The translations under genes and the position numbers were made by a program. A DNA stretch of 64,000 bases from JBEEOW01 sp041191405 (GTDB taxonomy: Bacteria > Bacteroidota > Bacteroidia > Cytophagales > UBA9547), in NCBI GenBank assembly GCA_041191405.1, contig JBEEOW010000019.1, positions 15,388-79,387 on the forward strand, written 5' to 3'. The stretch's first letter is position 1, and every line of letters starts with the position of its first letter. Shown in pieces: positions 24,054-33,224 of this stretch. The notes under the pieces were generated by a model. It ran no database searches, had not been told where the DNA came from, and saw nothing but the letters and a program-made list of their open reading frames with translations.

Positions 24054-25151
24054 ATGTTAGTACTAAATTTTGTAATATATATTAGTTTTTTACTGGCTTG
24101 CGTTTTGGTAGTTTTTTATGCCGAACGTAAACTTTCTGCATTTATACAAGACCGTTTAGGTCCGATGGAGGTTGGTCCGTATGGAGCCATTCAACCACTT
24201 GCCGATTTATTGAAAATGCTTCATAAAGAGGATATTGTACCTGCAAAAGCGGATAAATGGTTGTTTAAAGCTGCCCCAATTGTGGTATTTATTGCAGTAT
24301 TTATGGGTTATGCGGTAATTCCTTTGAATGCAAATTTTGTAGGAAGTAGCGTTGCAATGTCTGTTTATTTTTTGTTATCAATTGTTTCTCTGGATATTAT
24401 AGGCTTGTTAATGGCTGGTTGGAGTTCAAATAACAAATATGCATTGTTTGGCTCCATGAGAGCTGTTGCGCAAATTGTGAGTTATGAAGTACCAATTGGT
24501 TTGTCAGTTTTGGCAGTAATTGCAACTTGCCAAACCCTAGATTTACAAGAAATTTGTATGCAACAAAGTATTTACAATGTTGCTTTTGAGGCCAGGTATT
24601 TGTTTGGTTTACCAAGTTTAGGTATAGAAGTAAGTCAAATGGGAGGTATTTTGTTGTGGAATATTTTTCAATCTCCTGTATTGTTTATCGCATTTATAAT
24701 TTATTTCATTGCTTCTTTAGCTGAATGTAACAGAGCACCTTTTGATATTCCAGAAGCAGAATCAGAGTTAATTGCAGGTTATCATGTGGAGTATTCCGGT
24801 TTCAGATTTGGAATTTTCTTCCTTGCTGAATACGGGATGATGTTGGTTACAGGTTTGTTAGCTTCTATTTTGTTTTTAGGTGGATGGAATCCCCCATTTA
24901 TAAACATAGGTGCTTTAAAATTAGCCGATTATACCTCAGGAGTTAAAGGAGAAATTTCATCACATATTTGGGGTGCATTTTGGTTGGCGTCAAAATCAAT
25001 TGCTTTATTATTGGTTCATGTTTGGATTCGTTGGACATTCCCACGTTTGCGAGTTGACCAATTAATGTTCCTTTGTTGGAAAGTGTTAACGCCTTTGGCA
25101 ATAATAGTTTTGTTGATTAGTGCTGTTTGGAGATTATTAATGGTAATGTAA
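24054..25151 (+). CDS. nuoH: NADH-quinone oxidoreductase subunit H
   Basis: Membrane subunit of respiratory complex I that helps form the quinone site, 365 aa with about eight helices. Recognised from ERKLSAFIQDRLGP, GPYGAIQPLADLLKMLHKED, SYEVPIGLSV, ASLAECNRAPFDIPEAESEL and GYHVEYSGFRFGIFFLAEY, all conserved quinone-site loops. It starts 8 bases after murI and stops 1 base before nuoI. The usual upstream subunits (A to G) are not next to it. Confidence 0.97.
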   Translation: MLVLNFVIYISFLLACVLVVFYAERKLSAFIQDRLGPMEVGPYGAIQPLADLLKMLHKEDIVPAKADKWLFKAAPIVVFIAVFMGYAVIPLNANFVGSSVAMSVYFLLSIVSLDIIGLLMAGWSSNNKYALFGSMRAVAQIVSYEVPIGLSVLAVIATCQTLDLQEICMQQSIYNVAFEARYLFGLPSLGIEVSQMGGILLWNIFQSPVLFIAFIIYFIASLAECNRAPFDIPEAESELIAGYHVEYSGFRFGIFFLAEYGMMLVTGLLASILFLGGWNPPFINIGALKLADYTSGVKGEISSHIWGAFWLASKSIALLLVHVWIRWTFPRLRVDQLMFLCWKVLTPLAIIVLLISAVWRLLMVM

Positions 25152-25152
25152 A

Positions 25153-25719
25153 ATGGGCTATTTTAAAGACATATCTGAGGGTTTTTCGTCAACAATTGTT
25201 GGGTTGAAACTGTCATTAAAACATATATTTCAAGCTCGAAAAAGCAGAACCAATGTTGGTATTGAGCAAGATAATTATTTTACGCAAGATACCGGAATTG
25301 TTACACTTCAATATCCTTTTGAAGTATTGCCAGTGCCCGACAATGCTCGTTATAGACTTGATAATGAAATAGATGATTGTATAGTTTGTGATAAATGTGC
25401 TAAGGTTTGCCCTGTAGACTGCATTGATATTGAAGCTATAAAAGCAACTGAAGAAATTGGTTATACATCTGATGGTTCAGCGAAAAAGTTGTATGCAGCC
25501 AAGTTTGATATTGATATGTCAAAGTGTTGTTTCTGTGGACTTTGCACAACGGTTTGTCCAACGGAATGCTTAACAATGACTAAAACCTACGATTTTAGTG
25601 AATTTAATGTAAAAGATTTCACTTATCATTATTCAAACTTAAGTCCTGAAGTAGCCCAAGAAAAACGTGAATTATTGGCACTATTTCAAAAAGAAAAAGA
25701 ATTGAAGAAGGGTTTGTAG
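25153..25719 (+). CDS. nuoI: NADH-quinone oxidoreductase subunit I
   Basis: Peripheral-arm subunit with the two [4Fe-4S] clusters N6a and N6b, 188 aa. The two ferredoxin motifs are complete: C76-x2-C79-x2-C82-x3-C86P and C125-x2-C128-x2-C131-x3-C135P, with the usual crossover cysteines. It passes electrons towards the quinone site formed with NuoH and NuoB/D. It begins 1 base after the nuoH stop. The Lys-rich C-terminal tail is of normal length. A heptamer array fills the 74 bases before nuoJ. Confidence 0.96.
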   Translation: MGYFKDISEGFSSTIVGLKLSLKHIFQARKSRTNVGIEQDNYFTQDTGIVTLQYPFEVLPVPDNARYRLDNEIDDCIVCDKCAKVCPVDCIDIEAIKATEEIGYTSDGSAKKLYAAKFDIDMSKCCFCGLCTTVCPTECLTMTKTYDFSEFNVKDFTYHYSNLSPEVAQEKRELLALFQKEKELKKGL

Positions 25720-25787
25720 TTAAGGGTTAAGAGTTCTTTATAATTTATTAAAAAAGTATCAACTCTCCACTATCAACTATCAACTAA
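25719..25787. repeat. Heptamer arrays between nuoI and nuoJ
   Basis: GTTAAGG/GTTAAGA follows the nuoI stop; CAACTCT, CCACTAT, CAACTAT, CAACTAA (25760-25787) precede the nuoJ ATG and end in an A-tract. The two halves are partly complementary and could pair in the nuo mRNA. Confidence 0.7.
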
Positions 25788-25793
25788 AAAAAC

Positions 25794-26321
25794 ATGAACG
25801 AAATAATATTTTACCTATTTGCAATATTAACCATACTATCGGCATTTGCGGTAGCAATTGTTAAAAACGTATTGTATGCAGCCTTCGGATTGATGTTTAC
25901 ATTTATCAGTTTGGCAGTGATGTACCTGTATGTAGGTGCTGATTTTGTGGCAATTACACAAATAATGGTCTATGTAGGAGGAGTGTTAGTTTTGATAGTT
26001 TTTGGAATAATGCTTACATCATCCGTTCAAAATAATGAAACAGCTTTATTTGGTAGAAAATTATTGGGAGCAGTAGTTAGTATTTTGTTTTTAGTAATTA
26101 TAGTTTCTGGATTTTTAAAAGTTGATTTTGCAAGTTTAGAATGGATAAATCAACAACTAAGATTAGGACATACACAAGCAGTAACATCTCAACATGTTGG
26201 ATTCAATTTGTTAACAACCAATTTGTTACCCTTTGAATTAGCAGCCATATTATTGATGGTAGCTTTAATTGGCGCAGCATTGATGGCTAAATTCAAAAAC
26301 TCAGAAGATGTTGAAAAATAA
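25794..26321 (+). CDS. nuoJ: NADH-quinone oxidoreductase subunit J
   Basis: Complex I membrane subunit, 175 aa, five helices. The family core is visible: NVLYAAFGLMFTFISLAVMYLYVGADFVAITQIMVYVGGVLVLIVFGIMLT, where helix 3 carries the pi-bulge region, and a last helix ELAAILLMVALIGAALMAK. It takes part in coupling quinone reduction to proton pumping. It is followed by nuoK after 6 bases. An A-tract (AAAAAAAC) stands directly before the ATG. Confidence 0.95.
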   Translation: MNEIIFYLFAILTILSAFAVAIVKNVLYAAFGLMFTFISLAVMYLYVGADFVAITQIMVYVGGVLVLIVFGIMLTSSVQNNETALFGRKLLGAVVSILFLVIIVSGFLKVDFASLEWINQQLRLGHTQAVTSQHVGFNLLTTNLLPFELAAILLMVALIGAALMAKFKNSEDVEK

Positions 26322-26327
26322 ATCATT

Positions 26328-26636
26328 ATGAAAATTACACTAGAGTTATTTCTATTAATTGGTGCTATATTATTTTGTCTTGGATTGTATATAATCATTA
26401 CCAAGAAAAACGTAATTATGGTATTGATGGGAATTGAATTAATACTAAATGCATCTAATGTTAACCTATTGGCATTTAGTAAGTTTGATCCATTTCGTAT
26501 TCAAGGACAAATGTTTTCAATATTTATAATTGTAATTGCAGCTGCCGAAGCCGCTGTTGCCCTCGCTATTGTATTGAGAGTATATGAATTATATAAAACT
26601 GTTGATTTAGATAAAATTAATCAGTTGAAAGACTAA
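26328..26636 (+). CDS. nuoK: NADH-quinone oxidoreductase subunit K
   Basis: Small complex I subunit of 102 aa with three helices. The conserved glutamates of the proton path are present in MGIELILNASNVNLLAF and in the AAAEAAVALAIVLRVY helix. Length and layout are normal. It lies 6 bases after nuoJ in the same operon; an inverted heptamer array separates it from nuoL. Confidence 0.95.
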   Translation: MKITLELFLLIGAILFCLGLYIIITKKNVIMVLMGIELILNASNVNLLAFSKFDPFRIQGQMFSIFIIVIAAAEAAVALAIVLRVYELYKTVDLDKINQLKD

Positions 26637-26643
26637 AGTAGTA

Positions 26644-26708
26644 GAGAGTTAAGGGTTAAGAGTTTTTAAATAAAGAACTCTAAACTCTTAACTCTAAACC
26701 CTAAACTT
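26644..26708. repeat. Inverted heptamer repeat between nuoK and nuoL
   Basis: AGAGTTAAGGGTTAAGAGTT on the nuoK side is answered by AACTCTAAACTCTTAACTCT plus AAACCCTAAACTT on the nuoL side, giving a long imperfect hairpin inside the operon. The array ends in an A-tract before the TTG start of nuoL. Confidence 0.75.
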
Positions 26709-26716
26709 AAAAAACA

Positions 26717-28894
26717 TTGGAGCTTAATCATTTAATACAATCATTACCATTTTCAAACTTAGCAGCAATTGCAAGTTTGGTGTTTTGTTTGCCTATTTTG
26801 GTGTTTTTGATTTTGTTGTTTTTCGGACATTTAATCAAAAAATCAGATTGGATAGCAACTATTGGTATGGGATTAAATTTTGTACTTTGTGCTTATTTAT
26901 TTTCGCAAATTTGGTTTAATAATCAAGTTATCCATTGGCGATTCGATTGGATACATCTTGCAGGAAGTCAGTCAATTACCTTAGGATTGAAATTGGATAA
27001 ACTTTCATCATTACTTTTAGTTTCAGTAACATTTATTTCAACATTAGTGCATTTATTTTCGCAAGATTACATGCACGACGACAAACAATATGTTCGTTAT
27101 TTTGCCTATTTGAATGTATTTACTACTTCAATGTTAGGTATTGTAATGGCTGATAATCTATTACTTATCTTTGTATTTTGGGAATTAGTAGGTTTAACAT
27201 CTTATTTATTAATTGGTTTTTGGTATCAAAAAGATACTGCAATTAGGGCTAGTAAAAAGGCATTTTTATTAAATAAAATAGGCGATATTGGCTTTTTAGC
27301 TGGATTAATGATTATCTGGACCATGTGCGGAACTTTTGATTTAGAAGCACTTTATCAATTGTATACTACTTCGCACATCATTGATGGAAATTGGGTATTA
27401 ACTTATACAGTTTCAGGTTTGGTGGTTGTAAAGTCAATTCCTATGATATGGCTAACTGTGTTAGGATTAGGGATTTTTGCAGCTTGTGTTGGTAAATCAG
27501 CTCAATTTCCTTTACAAATTTGGTTACCTGATGCAATGGAAGGACCAACTCCAGTTTCAGCATTAATTCATGCCGCAACTATGGTTGCTGCAGGCGTTTA
27601 TTTATTGGCTAGGGTATTTCCATTACTTGATTATCATGTGCTTATAGTAGTTGCCATTACAGGCGCAATTTCAGCATTAATGGGAGCGTATGCGGCTACA
27701 AGTCAGTATGATATTAAAAAGATTTTGGCATATTCAACCATATCACAACTTGGTTATATGGTTATGGCAATGGGAGTGGGGGCATTTAAAGCTTCGCTTT
27801 TTCATTTATTTACGCATGCGTTTTTTAAAGCAGGTTTGTTTTTAAGTGTAGGGGCGGTAATTCATGCGATGCATCATTTACAACATACACTTGAACATAA
27901 AGGATTAGATTTGCATTTTGACCCACAAAATGTCCACTTGATGGGTGGTTTAAGAAAAGCTTTACCATTTACATTTGTAATATATTGTGTTACAGCTTGG
28001 GCTGCAATGGGTTTGCCACTTTCAACGGGGTTTGTTTCAAAAGATGCAATATTAGCAGGCACACTTGCTTGGGCTGATGCCATGTCGAACCAAGGCTATG
28101 TTTGGGCATATATAATTCCATTTATTGCATTCTTTACCGCATTTTTTACGGCTTTTTACATGGGACGTCAGCTTTTCGTAGTTTTCTTTGGAGAGTTTAA
28201 ATTGCCTAAAGTTTATACCAACGCAAAAGATGCTTTTAAATACATACACGATATAGAATGGAAAATGAAAATTCCATTGTTGTTATTGGCTTGTATGTCA
28301 ATATTTATCATTTTCACACCAAATCCATTTGATGGAGAAGCAGGTTGGTTGTATCAAGGAATTAGCTCAGTACCTTCAGCAGTACCAAATGTTTTGATAA
28401 ATAGTACTGAATTAAGCGAATTAACACATCATTATCACTGGATAGCTTTAGGTTTGTCGCTTTTAGTGGCAGGAGCTGGAGTAGGGGCAGCCTATTTAAA
28501 ATATGGTAGAAATGTAGCAAACAATCAAATAGCATCAAATTATCAATCAAATCCAGGATTAATGAAACGCTTATCAATAAATAATTTTTATTTAGATTAT
28601 TTATATAAAAATTATGCAACTTCATTAATTATAAAAGTGGCAGATTCAATTGCTCAATTTGATAATAAAGTAATTGATAAAGCAATAAACGGAATAGGAG
28701 TTTTTTATGTAATTGTTTCACACATAGTAGCTTGGAAAGATAAATACATTGTTGATGGATTTGTAAACACAGTAGTTTTTTCAGTAAGTAAAATCGGAAC
28801 TTCATCAGCTAAAATACAAGGTGGCAAAGTGCAACTTTATTTTGCGTGGATGTTGATAGGTGTAATGGGCTTGTTGATTTGGTTTGTTTGGTAG
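26717..28894 (+). CDS. nuoL: NADH-quinone oxidoreductase subunit L
   Basis: Distal antiporter-like proton pump of complex I, 725 aa with about sixteen helices. Hallmarks: FVFWELVGLTSYLLIGFW (conserved Glu), GKSAQFPLQIWLPDAMEGPTPVSALIHAATMVAAGVYLL (conserved Lys/His path) and YDIKKILAYSTISQLGYM. The C-terminal part holds the long lateral helix, and LSINNFYLDYLYKNY leads to the last membrane segments. The start is a TTG (26717) right after the heptamer array. nuoM and nuoN do not follow, unlike most nuo operons; the next gene is unrelated. Confidence 0.96.
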   Translation: MELNHLIQSLPFSNLAAIASLVFCLPILVFLILLFFGHLIKKSDWIATIGMGLNFVLCAYLFSQIWFNNQVIHWRFDWIHLAGSQSITLGLKLDKLSSLLLVSVTFISTLVHLFSQDYMHDDKQYVRYFAYLNVFTTSMLGIVMADNLLLIFVFWELVGLTSYLLIGFWYQKDTAIRASKKAFLLNKIGDIGFLAGLMIIWTMCGTFDLEALYQLYTTSHIIDGNWVLTYTVSGLVVVKSIPMIWLTVLGLGIFAACVGKSAQFPLQIWLPDAMEGPTPVSALIHAATMVAAGVYLLARVFPLLDYHVLIVVAITGAISALMGAYAATSQYDIKKILAYSTISQLGYMVMAMGVGAFKASLFHLFTHAFFKAGLFLSVGAVIHAMHHLQHTLEHKGLDLHFDPQNVHLMGGLRKALPFTFVIYCVTAWAAMGLPLSTGFVSKDAILAGTLAWADAMSNQGYVWAYIIPFIAFFTAFFTAFYMGRQLFVVFFGEFKLPKVYTNAKDAFKYIHDIEWKMKIPLLLLACMSIFIIFTPNPFDGEAGWLYQGISSVPSAVPNVLINSTELSELTHHYHWIALGLSLLVAGAGVGAAYLKYGRNVANNQIASNYQSNPGLMKRLSINNFYLDYLYKNYATSLIIKVADSIAQFDNKVIDKAINGIGVFYVIVSHIVAWKDKYIVDGFVNTVVFSVSKIGTSSAKIQGGKVQLYFAWMLIGVMGLLIWFVW

Positions 28895-28931
28895 TGGATT
28901 TTTTTAGTGTAATTTTTGTGTATTTTTTTAT

Positions 28932-28955
28932 ATAAATACTTTTTGTAGTATTTAT
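28932..28955 (+). terminator. AT-only hairpin after nuoL
   Basis: ATAAATACT (28932-28940) pairs with AGTATTTAT (28947-28955) over a 6-base loop, 37 bases after the nuoL stop. No clear T-tract follows, so termination is only possible. Confidence 0.35.
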
Positions 28956-28994
28956 TATATTGTATCATTAATTTATGTGAAATATCCAAATTAG

Positions 28995-29026
28995 TTGTAC
29001 ATATATCAAAAGTGAATTTATATTTG
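28995..29026 (+). promoter_or_regulatory. Bacteroidota-type promoter
   Basis: TTG (28995-28997), 21 bases, TATATTTG (29019-29026). This fits the -33/-7 consensus of the phylum. It drives the immunity-like gene at 29079. Confidence 0.6.
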
Positions 29027-29078
29027 TTCGTCAAATTGTAACAAAAGAAAATGAGTATAAATTTATTAAACTAAAAAA

Positions 29079-29933
29079 ATGAATTCTCAAGAATCTATTT
29101 ATATTGCTAGAACTGATTTACGTTTTAATGGTAATTTTGATGAAATTATCGAAACTCAGATTACAGATAAAGATACAATTATTAATCTTGGATTTGGTTT
29201 AGAGCTTTTATTTGAAAATAACAGATTAGTAAAAGTATTTGAGTATTTCCAAAAATCAAATACTATATTTAAGAAAGTAAGGCAATTAGAACTAGACGAA
29301 TACAATTATTCAATTCCTAGATATAAACTAAATCGAATTTTAAAATATGAAGAATCTTTAAATGGGCTTCATCAAATTGGAGGAGAGTTTCCAGAAGATT
29401 TTTTTGAACCTGACAATAATTGTAAAGCTCCTTTTCAATATTTAGGATTTATAAATAATGAAGATGTAAACTTTAATTGGCTTCCTTTTAAGTTACATTT
29501 GACTTGTCCAATTTACTTAGGTTTTGAAGAATTATTTCTTGATTATTCAAATGAATCCAAACCTGTAATATTAAATAAGGAAGAAGTAGAATCTCTATCC
29601 TCTAACTTTAATGAAATTAATAAAGATTCATACATATCCTTTGAATTAGTTAGATTTAACTTAATTAATGATGTAAGATATTCTTTAAATGTAAATTCAG
29701 GAATACCTAATTGGATGCAAAGTCTGTATATTCCTTCTTGTCCGAAAACTGGAGTCAAGATGAAGTTTCTTTGTCAAATATATAAAGGATCGAAGATGAA
29801 AAATTCAAATATTCGACCTGAAAATGATTATAATAAAAGCTTATTTAATAATTTGAATTTTTATGGTGGTGATCTTTTTGTTTTTTTTGAACCGACATCT
29901 AAAATTGTATGTTATTTTTTACAACACACATAA
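29079..29933 (+). CDS. Hypothetical protein resembling the DUF1963/YwqG group
   Basis: 284 aa, soluble, acidic, no signal peptide. The pattern HQIGGEFPEDF, FNWLPFKLHLTCPIYL, then IPNWMQSLYIPSCPKTGVKMKFLCQIYKG and a C-terminal GGDLFVFFEP resembles the two-lobed YwqG/DUF1963-like proteins (GG.P.W, P.C...M.FL.Q, G.L..F). Such proteins often act as, or sit among, immunity factors of contact-dependent or polymorphic toxins. No toxin gene is next to it. It has its own promoter and stands alone between nuoL and gyrA. The family link is from motif pattern only and the function is unknown. Confidence 0.5.
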   Translation: MNSQESIYIARTDLRFNGNFDEIIETQITDKDTIINLGFGLELLFENNRLVKVFEYFQKSNTIFKKVRQLELDEYNYSIPRYKLNRILKYEESLNGLHQIGGEFPEDFFEPDNNCKAPFQYLGFINNEDVNFNWLPFKLHLTCPIYLGFEELFLDYSNESKPVILNKEEVESLSSNFNEINKDSYISFELVRFNLINDVRYSLNVNSGIPNWMQSLYIPSCPKTGVKMKFLCQIYKGSKMKNSNIRPENDYNKSLFNNLNFYGGDLFVFFEPTSKIVCYFLQHT

Positions 29934-29983
29934 AAACACTTTATAAAGTACTTACTTAAGGAAATACTTCCCCCACAAAAAAA

Positions 29984-30013
29984 AACTCCCATCACTTTTC
30001 AGTAATGGGAGTT
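29984..30013 (-). terminator. Intrinsic terminator of gyrA
   Basis: AACTCCCAT (29984-29992) pairs with ATGGGAGTT (30005-30013). On the minus strand the stem is followed by a run of eight T (29984-29977). It lies 28 bases beyond the gyrA stop. Confidence 0.85.
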
Positions 30014-30040
30014 CGTATTTAATTAAATTTTAATCAAATA

Positions 30041-32665
30041 TTACTCAGCATCTGGCGCATCAGCTTCGCCTTCTTCGGCATCTGCATCATCTTCTTCAGC
30101 TTCGTCTTCGTTGATTGGTTCTAATTCTTCAGCTTCTTCATCAGATGCAAGTACGCTTTTCATTGCTTCTAATTCTTCTTCGCTTAATTCTTCGGCTTCT
30201 TCTTCAAGCATTTTAATTTTTGCGATAGAAGTAATTGCATCTGTATCTGAAATTTTAATCAATTTAACACCTTGCGAAACCCTACCAATTTCTCTGATAG
30301 TTTTTACTGCCAATCGAATTGTTAAACCTGATTTATTGATAATCATTAAATCGTCAGTATCTTCAACATCTAGAATACCAACAAGTAAACCTGTTTTTTC
30401 TGTAACGTTTAAGGTTCTAACACCTTTACCGCCACGTTTAGTAATTCTGTATTGAGCTACCGAAGTACGTTTACCATATCCTTTTTCTGAAACCACTAAT
30501 AATGATTGGTTTTCATTTTGGATTGTTGCTAAACCTACAACTTCGTCTTCATCACTTGCTAAACGAATACCTCTTACTCCTGATGCAGTACGACCCATTG
30601 CTCTCACATTTGACTCATTAAATCTAATAGATCTACCTGATTTCAATGCCATTACAATTTCATCGTTGTGACCACAAAGTTTCACATTTAATAATTGGTC
30701 TCCTTCATTGATACCTATTGCAGTAATACCGTTTGCTCTTGGGCGAGAGAATGCTTCAATTGAAGTTTTCTTCACTGTACCTTTTTTGGTACACATTACT
30801 ACGAAGTTATTATTGATGTAATCAGCGTCAGATAAGTTATTTACATTGATAACTGCACGTACTGTATCGTCTTGTTCAATGTTGATTACATTTGATAATG
30901 AACGACCTTTGGTAGTTTTTCCACCTTCTGGAATTTCATAAACTTTAACCCAGAATACTTTTCCTTTTTCAGTAAATAACAATAAGTAACTGTGCGTGTT
31001 AGCTACAAAAAGATGTTTAGTGTAATCATCTTCTTTCATTTTCACACCACGAGAACCTCTACCACCTCTACTTTGTGTCTTGTATTCAGTAATTGCCGAA
31101 CGTTTAATATAACCAGCTTCCGAAATGGTAATTACCATGTCTTCGTCAGCAATCATATCTTCCATACTAATGTCGTCAGCTGCATAAACAATTGCAGTTC
31201 TACGAGCATCGCCATAGCGTTCTTTTACTTCAACAAGTTCTTTTTTGATAATGTCCATACGAACACTTTCATTTGCCAAAATTTCTCTTAATCTTTCAAT
31301 TAAAGCCATTACTTCAGCATATTCGTTACGTAGTTTATCTTGTTCCAGACCAGTTAACTGTCTTAAACGCATTTCAACTATTGCACGAGATTGTAAATCA
31401 GAAAGTGAGAAACGAACAATTAAATCTTCACGAGCTTGCTCTGGGCTTTTTGCCGCTTTGATAATTGCAATTACTTCATCAATGTTATCCGAAGCAATAA
31501 TTAAACCCTCTAAAATATGTGCACGTTTTTCAGCTTCATCTAACTCGAAACGAGTTCTTCTGATTACCACTTCATGACGATGCTCTACAAAATAATGAAT
31601 TAAGTCTTTCAAATTCAACGTTTGCGGACGACCATGTACCAAACAAACATTGTTTATACCAAATGAACTCTGTAATTGAGTATATTTATATAAGTTATTA
31701 AGTACTACATTCGGAACAGCATCACGTTTCAAGTCATAAACCACACGCATACCATCTCTATCAGATTCATCTCTGATTTCAGCAATACCTTCAATTTTCT
31801 TTTCGTTAATTAAAGCAGCAGTTTTTTCAATCATGTTAGCTTTATTTACCATATAAGGTATTTCAGTAACAATGATTTGCTCTCTACCAGTTTTGCTGGT
31901 TTCAAAACTTGCAGTTGCTCTAATCACAACACGACCTCTACCTGTTTCATAACCAGATTTAACCCCAGTCATACCATAAATAGTTCCACCCGTTGGGAAA
32001 TCTGGTGCTTTAACTATAGTTGCAAGCTCAGTAATAGTAATTTCTCTATTGTCAATATAGGCAACAGTAGCGTCAACCACATCACTTAAATTATGTGGAG
32101 CCATGTTAGTTGCCATACCAACAGCAATACCAGTAGTTCCGTTAATTAATAAGTTAGGGATTTTTGCAGGTAAAACAGTTGGTTCTTCAAGAGAATCATC
32201 AAAGTTAGGTTGAAAATCAACCGTATTTTTATTGATATCACCTAAAAGTTCGTCAGCAATTCTTTTTAATCTTGCCTCAGTATAACGCATTGCAGCAGGA
32301 GAGTCACCATCAACCGAACCGAAGTTACCTTGTCCATCCACCAAAGGATATCTCAAAGACCAAGGTTGAGCCATACGAACCATTGCATCATAAACCGATG
32401 TATCGCCGTGTGGATGGTACTTACCTAGTACTTCCCCTACAATTCTCGCAGATTTTTTATAAGCTTTATTATAAGATACACCTAAATCTTGCATACCATA
32501 AAGCACACGTCTATGTACAGGTTTTAAACCATCACGTACATCAGGAAGTGCTCTTGATACAATAACCGACATTGAGTAGTCAATATAGGCCGAACGCATT
32601 TCGTCCTCAAGGTTGATAGGAATTATATTCCCATGATTGTGTTTATCTTCTGTTTCCTCAGCCAT
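30041..32665 (-). CDS. gyrA: DNA gyrase subunit A
   Basis: Breakage-reunion subunit of gyrase, 874 aa. The catalytic tyrosine is Y128 (AAMRYTEARL). The quinolone-determining region reads HPHGDTSVYDAMVRMAQ, with Thr89 where Escherichia coli has Ser83, and Asp93 for Asp87. The GyrA box of the C-terminal beta-pinwheel is KRGGKG (in ITKRGGKGVRTLNV), which marks it as GyrA rather than ParC. The last 50 residues are an unusually long Glu/Asp/Ala tail (EEAEELEPINEDEAEEDDAD...), as seen in other Bacteroidota. It is monocistronic, with a terminator at 29984-30013 and a palindromic heptamer array before the start. Confidence 0.97.
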   Translation of the reverse strand: MAEETEDKHNHGNIIPINLEDEMRSAYIDYSMSVIVSRALPDVRDGLKPVHRRVLYGMQDLGVSYNKAYKKSARIVGEVLGKYHPHGDTSVYDAMVRMAQPWSLRYPLVDGQGNFGSVDGDSPAAMRYTEARLKRIADELLGDINKNTVDFQPNFDDSLEEPTVLPAKIPNLLINGTTGIAVGMATNMAPHNLSDVVDATVAYIDNREITITELATIVKAPDFPTGGTIYGMTGVKSGYETGRGRVVIRATASFETSKTGREQIIVTEIPYMVNKANMIEKTAALINEKKIEGIAEIRDESDRDGMRVVYDLKRDAVPNVVLNNLYKYTQLQSSFGINNVCLVHGRPQTLNLKDLIHYFVEHRHEVVIRRTRFELDEAEKRAHILEGLIIASDNIDEVIAIIKAAKSPEQAREDLIVRFSLSDLQSRAIVEMRLRQLTGLEQDKLRNEYAEVMALIERLREILANESVRMDIIKKELVEVKERYGDARRTAIVYAADDISMEDMIADEDMVITISEAGYIKRSAITEYKTQSRGGRGSRGVKMKEDDYTKHLFVANTHSYLLLFTEKGKVFWVKVYEIPEGGKTTKGRSLSNVINIEQDDTVRAVINVNNLSDADYINNNFVVMCTKKGTVKKTSIEAFSRPRANGITAIGINEGDQLLNVKLCGHNDEIVMALKSGRSIRFNESNVRAMGRTASGVRGIRLASDEDEVVGLATIQNENQSLLVVSEKGYGKRTSVAQYRITKRGGKGVRTLNVTEKTGLLVGILDVEDTDDLMIINKSGLTIRLAVKTIREIGRVSQGVKLIKISDTDAITSIAKIKMLEEEAEELSEEELEAMKSVLASDEEAEELEPINEDEAEEDDADAEEGEADAPDAE

Positions 32666-32685
32666 ATTAGGTATTAGGTCTTTTT

Positions 32686-32769
32686 AGTATTAGGTCGTTG
32701 GTATGAAGTCTTAAGTATTAGGTATTAAGTAACAATGTCTTAATACTTTATACCTAGTACTTAATACTT
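32686..32769. repeat. Palindromic heptamer array, AAGTATT flavour
   Basis: ATTAGGT/AGTATTAGGT units near the gyrA start lead into a palindrome: left arm 32706-32731 (AAGTCTTAAGTATTAGGTAT...) and right arm 32744-32769, 26 bases each with about three mismatches over a 12-base loop. A sister copy with the same consensus lies at 53747-53802. Confidence 0.75.
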
Positions 32770-32995
32770 ACTCATTCTTCTTTTTATTAATAATATCAGG
32801 AAAATCTTCACCTGTTTTAGGGTTTTGATTTAATCTCCACCAAGGTAATCCCCTAAAGTTTACACCTCTATGGATATGCATCATCCTAATGTTACACGCT
32901 TTTATTTTACATCTAGGCACAAAAATATGGCAAGCATTACATAATAATATTACCAATATTGCGGTTAAAAACCTTTGAACTGATTTTTTAAACAT
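32768..32995 (-). CDS. Small Cys/Arg-rich exported protein
   Basis: 75 aa. The hydrophobic start (FLTAILVILLCNAC) could be a lipoprotein signal with Cys21 or Cys24 as acylation site. The mature part is CHIFVPRCKIKACNIRMMHI followed by HRGVNFRGLPWWRLNQNPKTGE, basic and with a WW pair. I recall short proteins of this kind in other Bacteroidota, often near gyrA, but no function is known to me. The spaced CxxxxxxC...C residues could bind metal. It is transcribed in the same direction as gyrA, 102 bases upstream. Confidence 0.55.
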   Translation of the reverse strand: MFKKSVQRFLTAILVILLCNACHIFVPRCKIKACNIRMMHIHRGVNFRGLPWWRLNQNPKTGEDFPDIINKKKNE

Positions 32996-33224
32996 ACATG
33001 CAATTTAAACATAGAAATTGTTTACAAGTTACAGCTTTTTTATTTAAAAAATATAGTTTTTGATTAAAAATTATACTTAAAAGACACATTTAAAGTACTT
33101 ATTTTTCATTTTGACATACATTTTTAAGCTTCTTTTTTAAATTTAAATATTTCTTAGAATAATACTTTTATTTAAGTTCATATTTTGTATTTTTGAACGA
33201 TAGGTTTATATTATTTTAATTTTA

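Noticed and set aside
30111..30455. Antisense frame over the gyrA C-terminal tail
   Set aside because: It is a shadow of the Glu/Asp/Ala-rich gyrA end on the other strand, Ser-rich by composition, with no motif.
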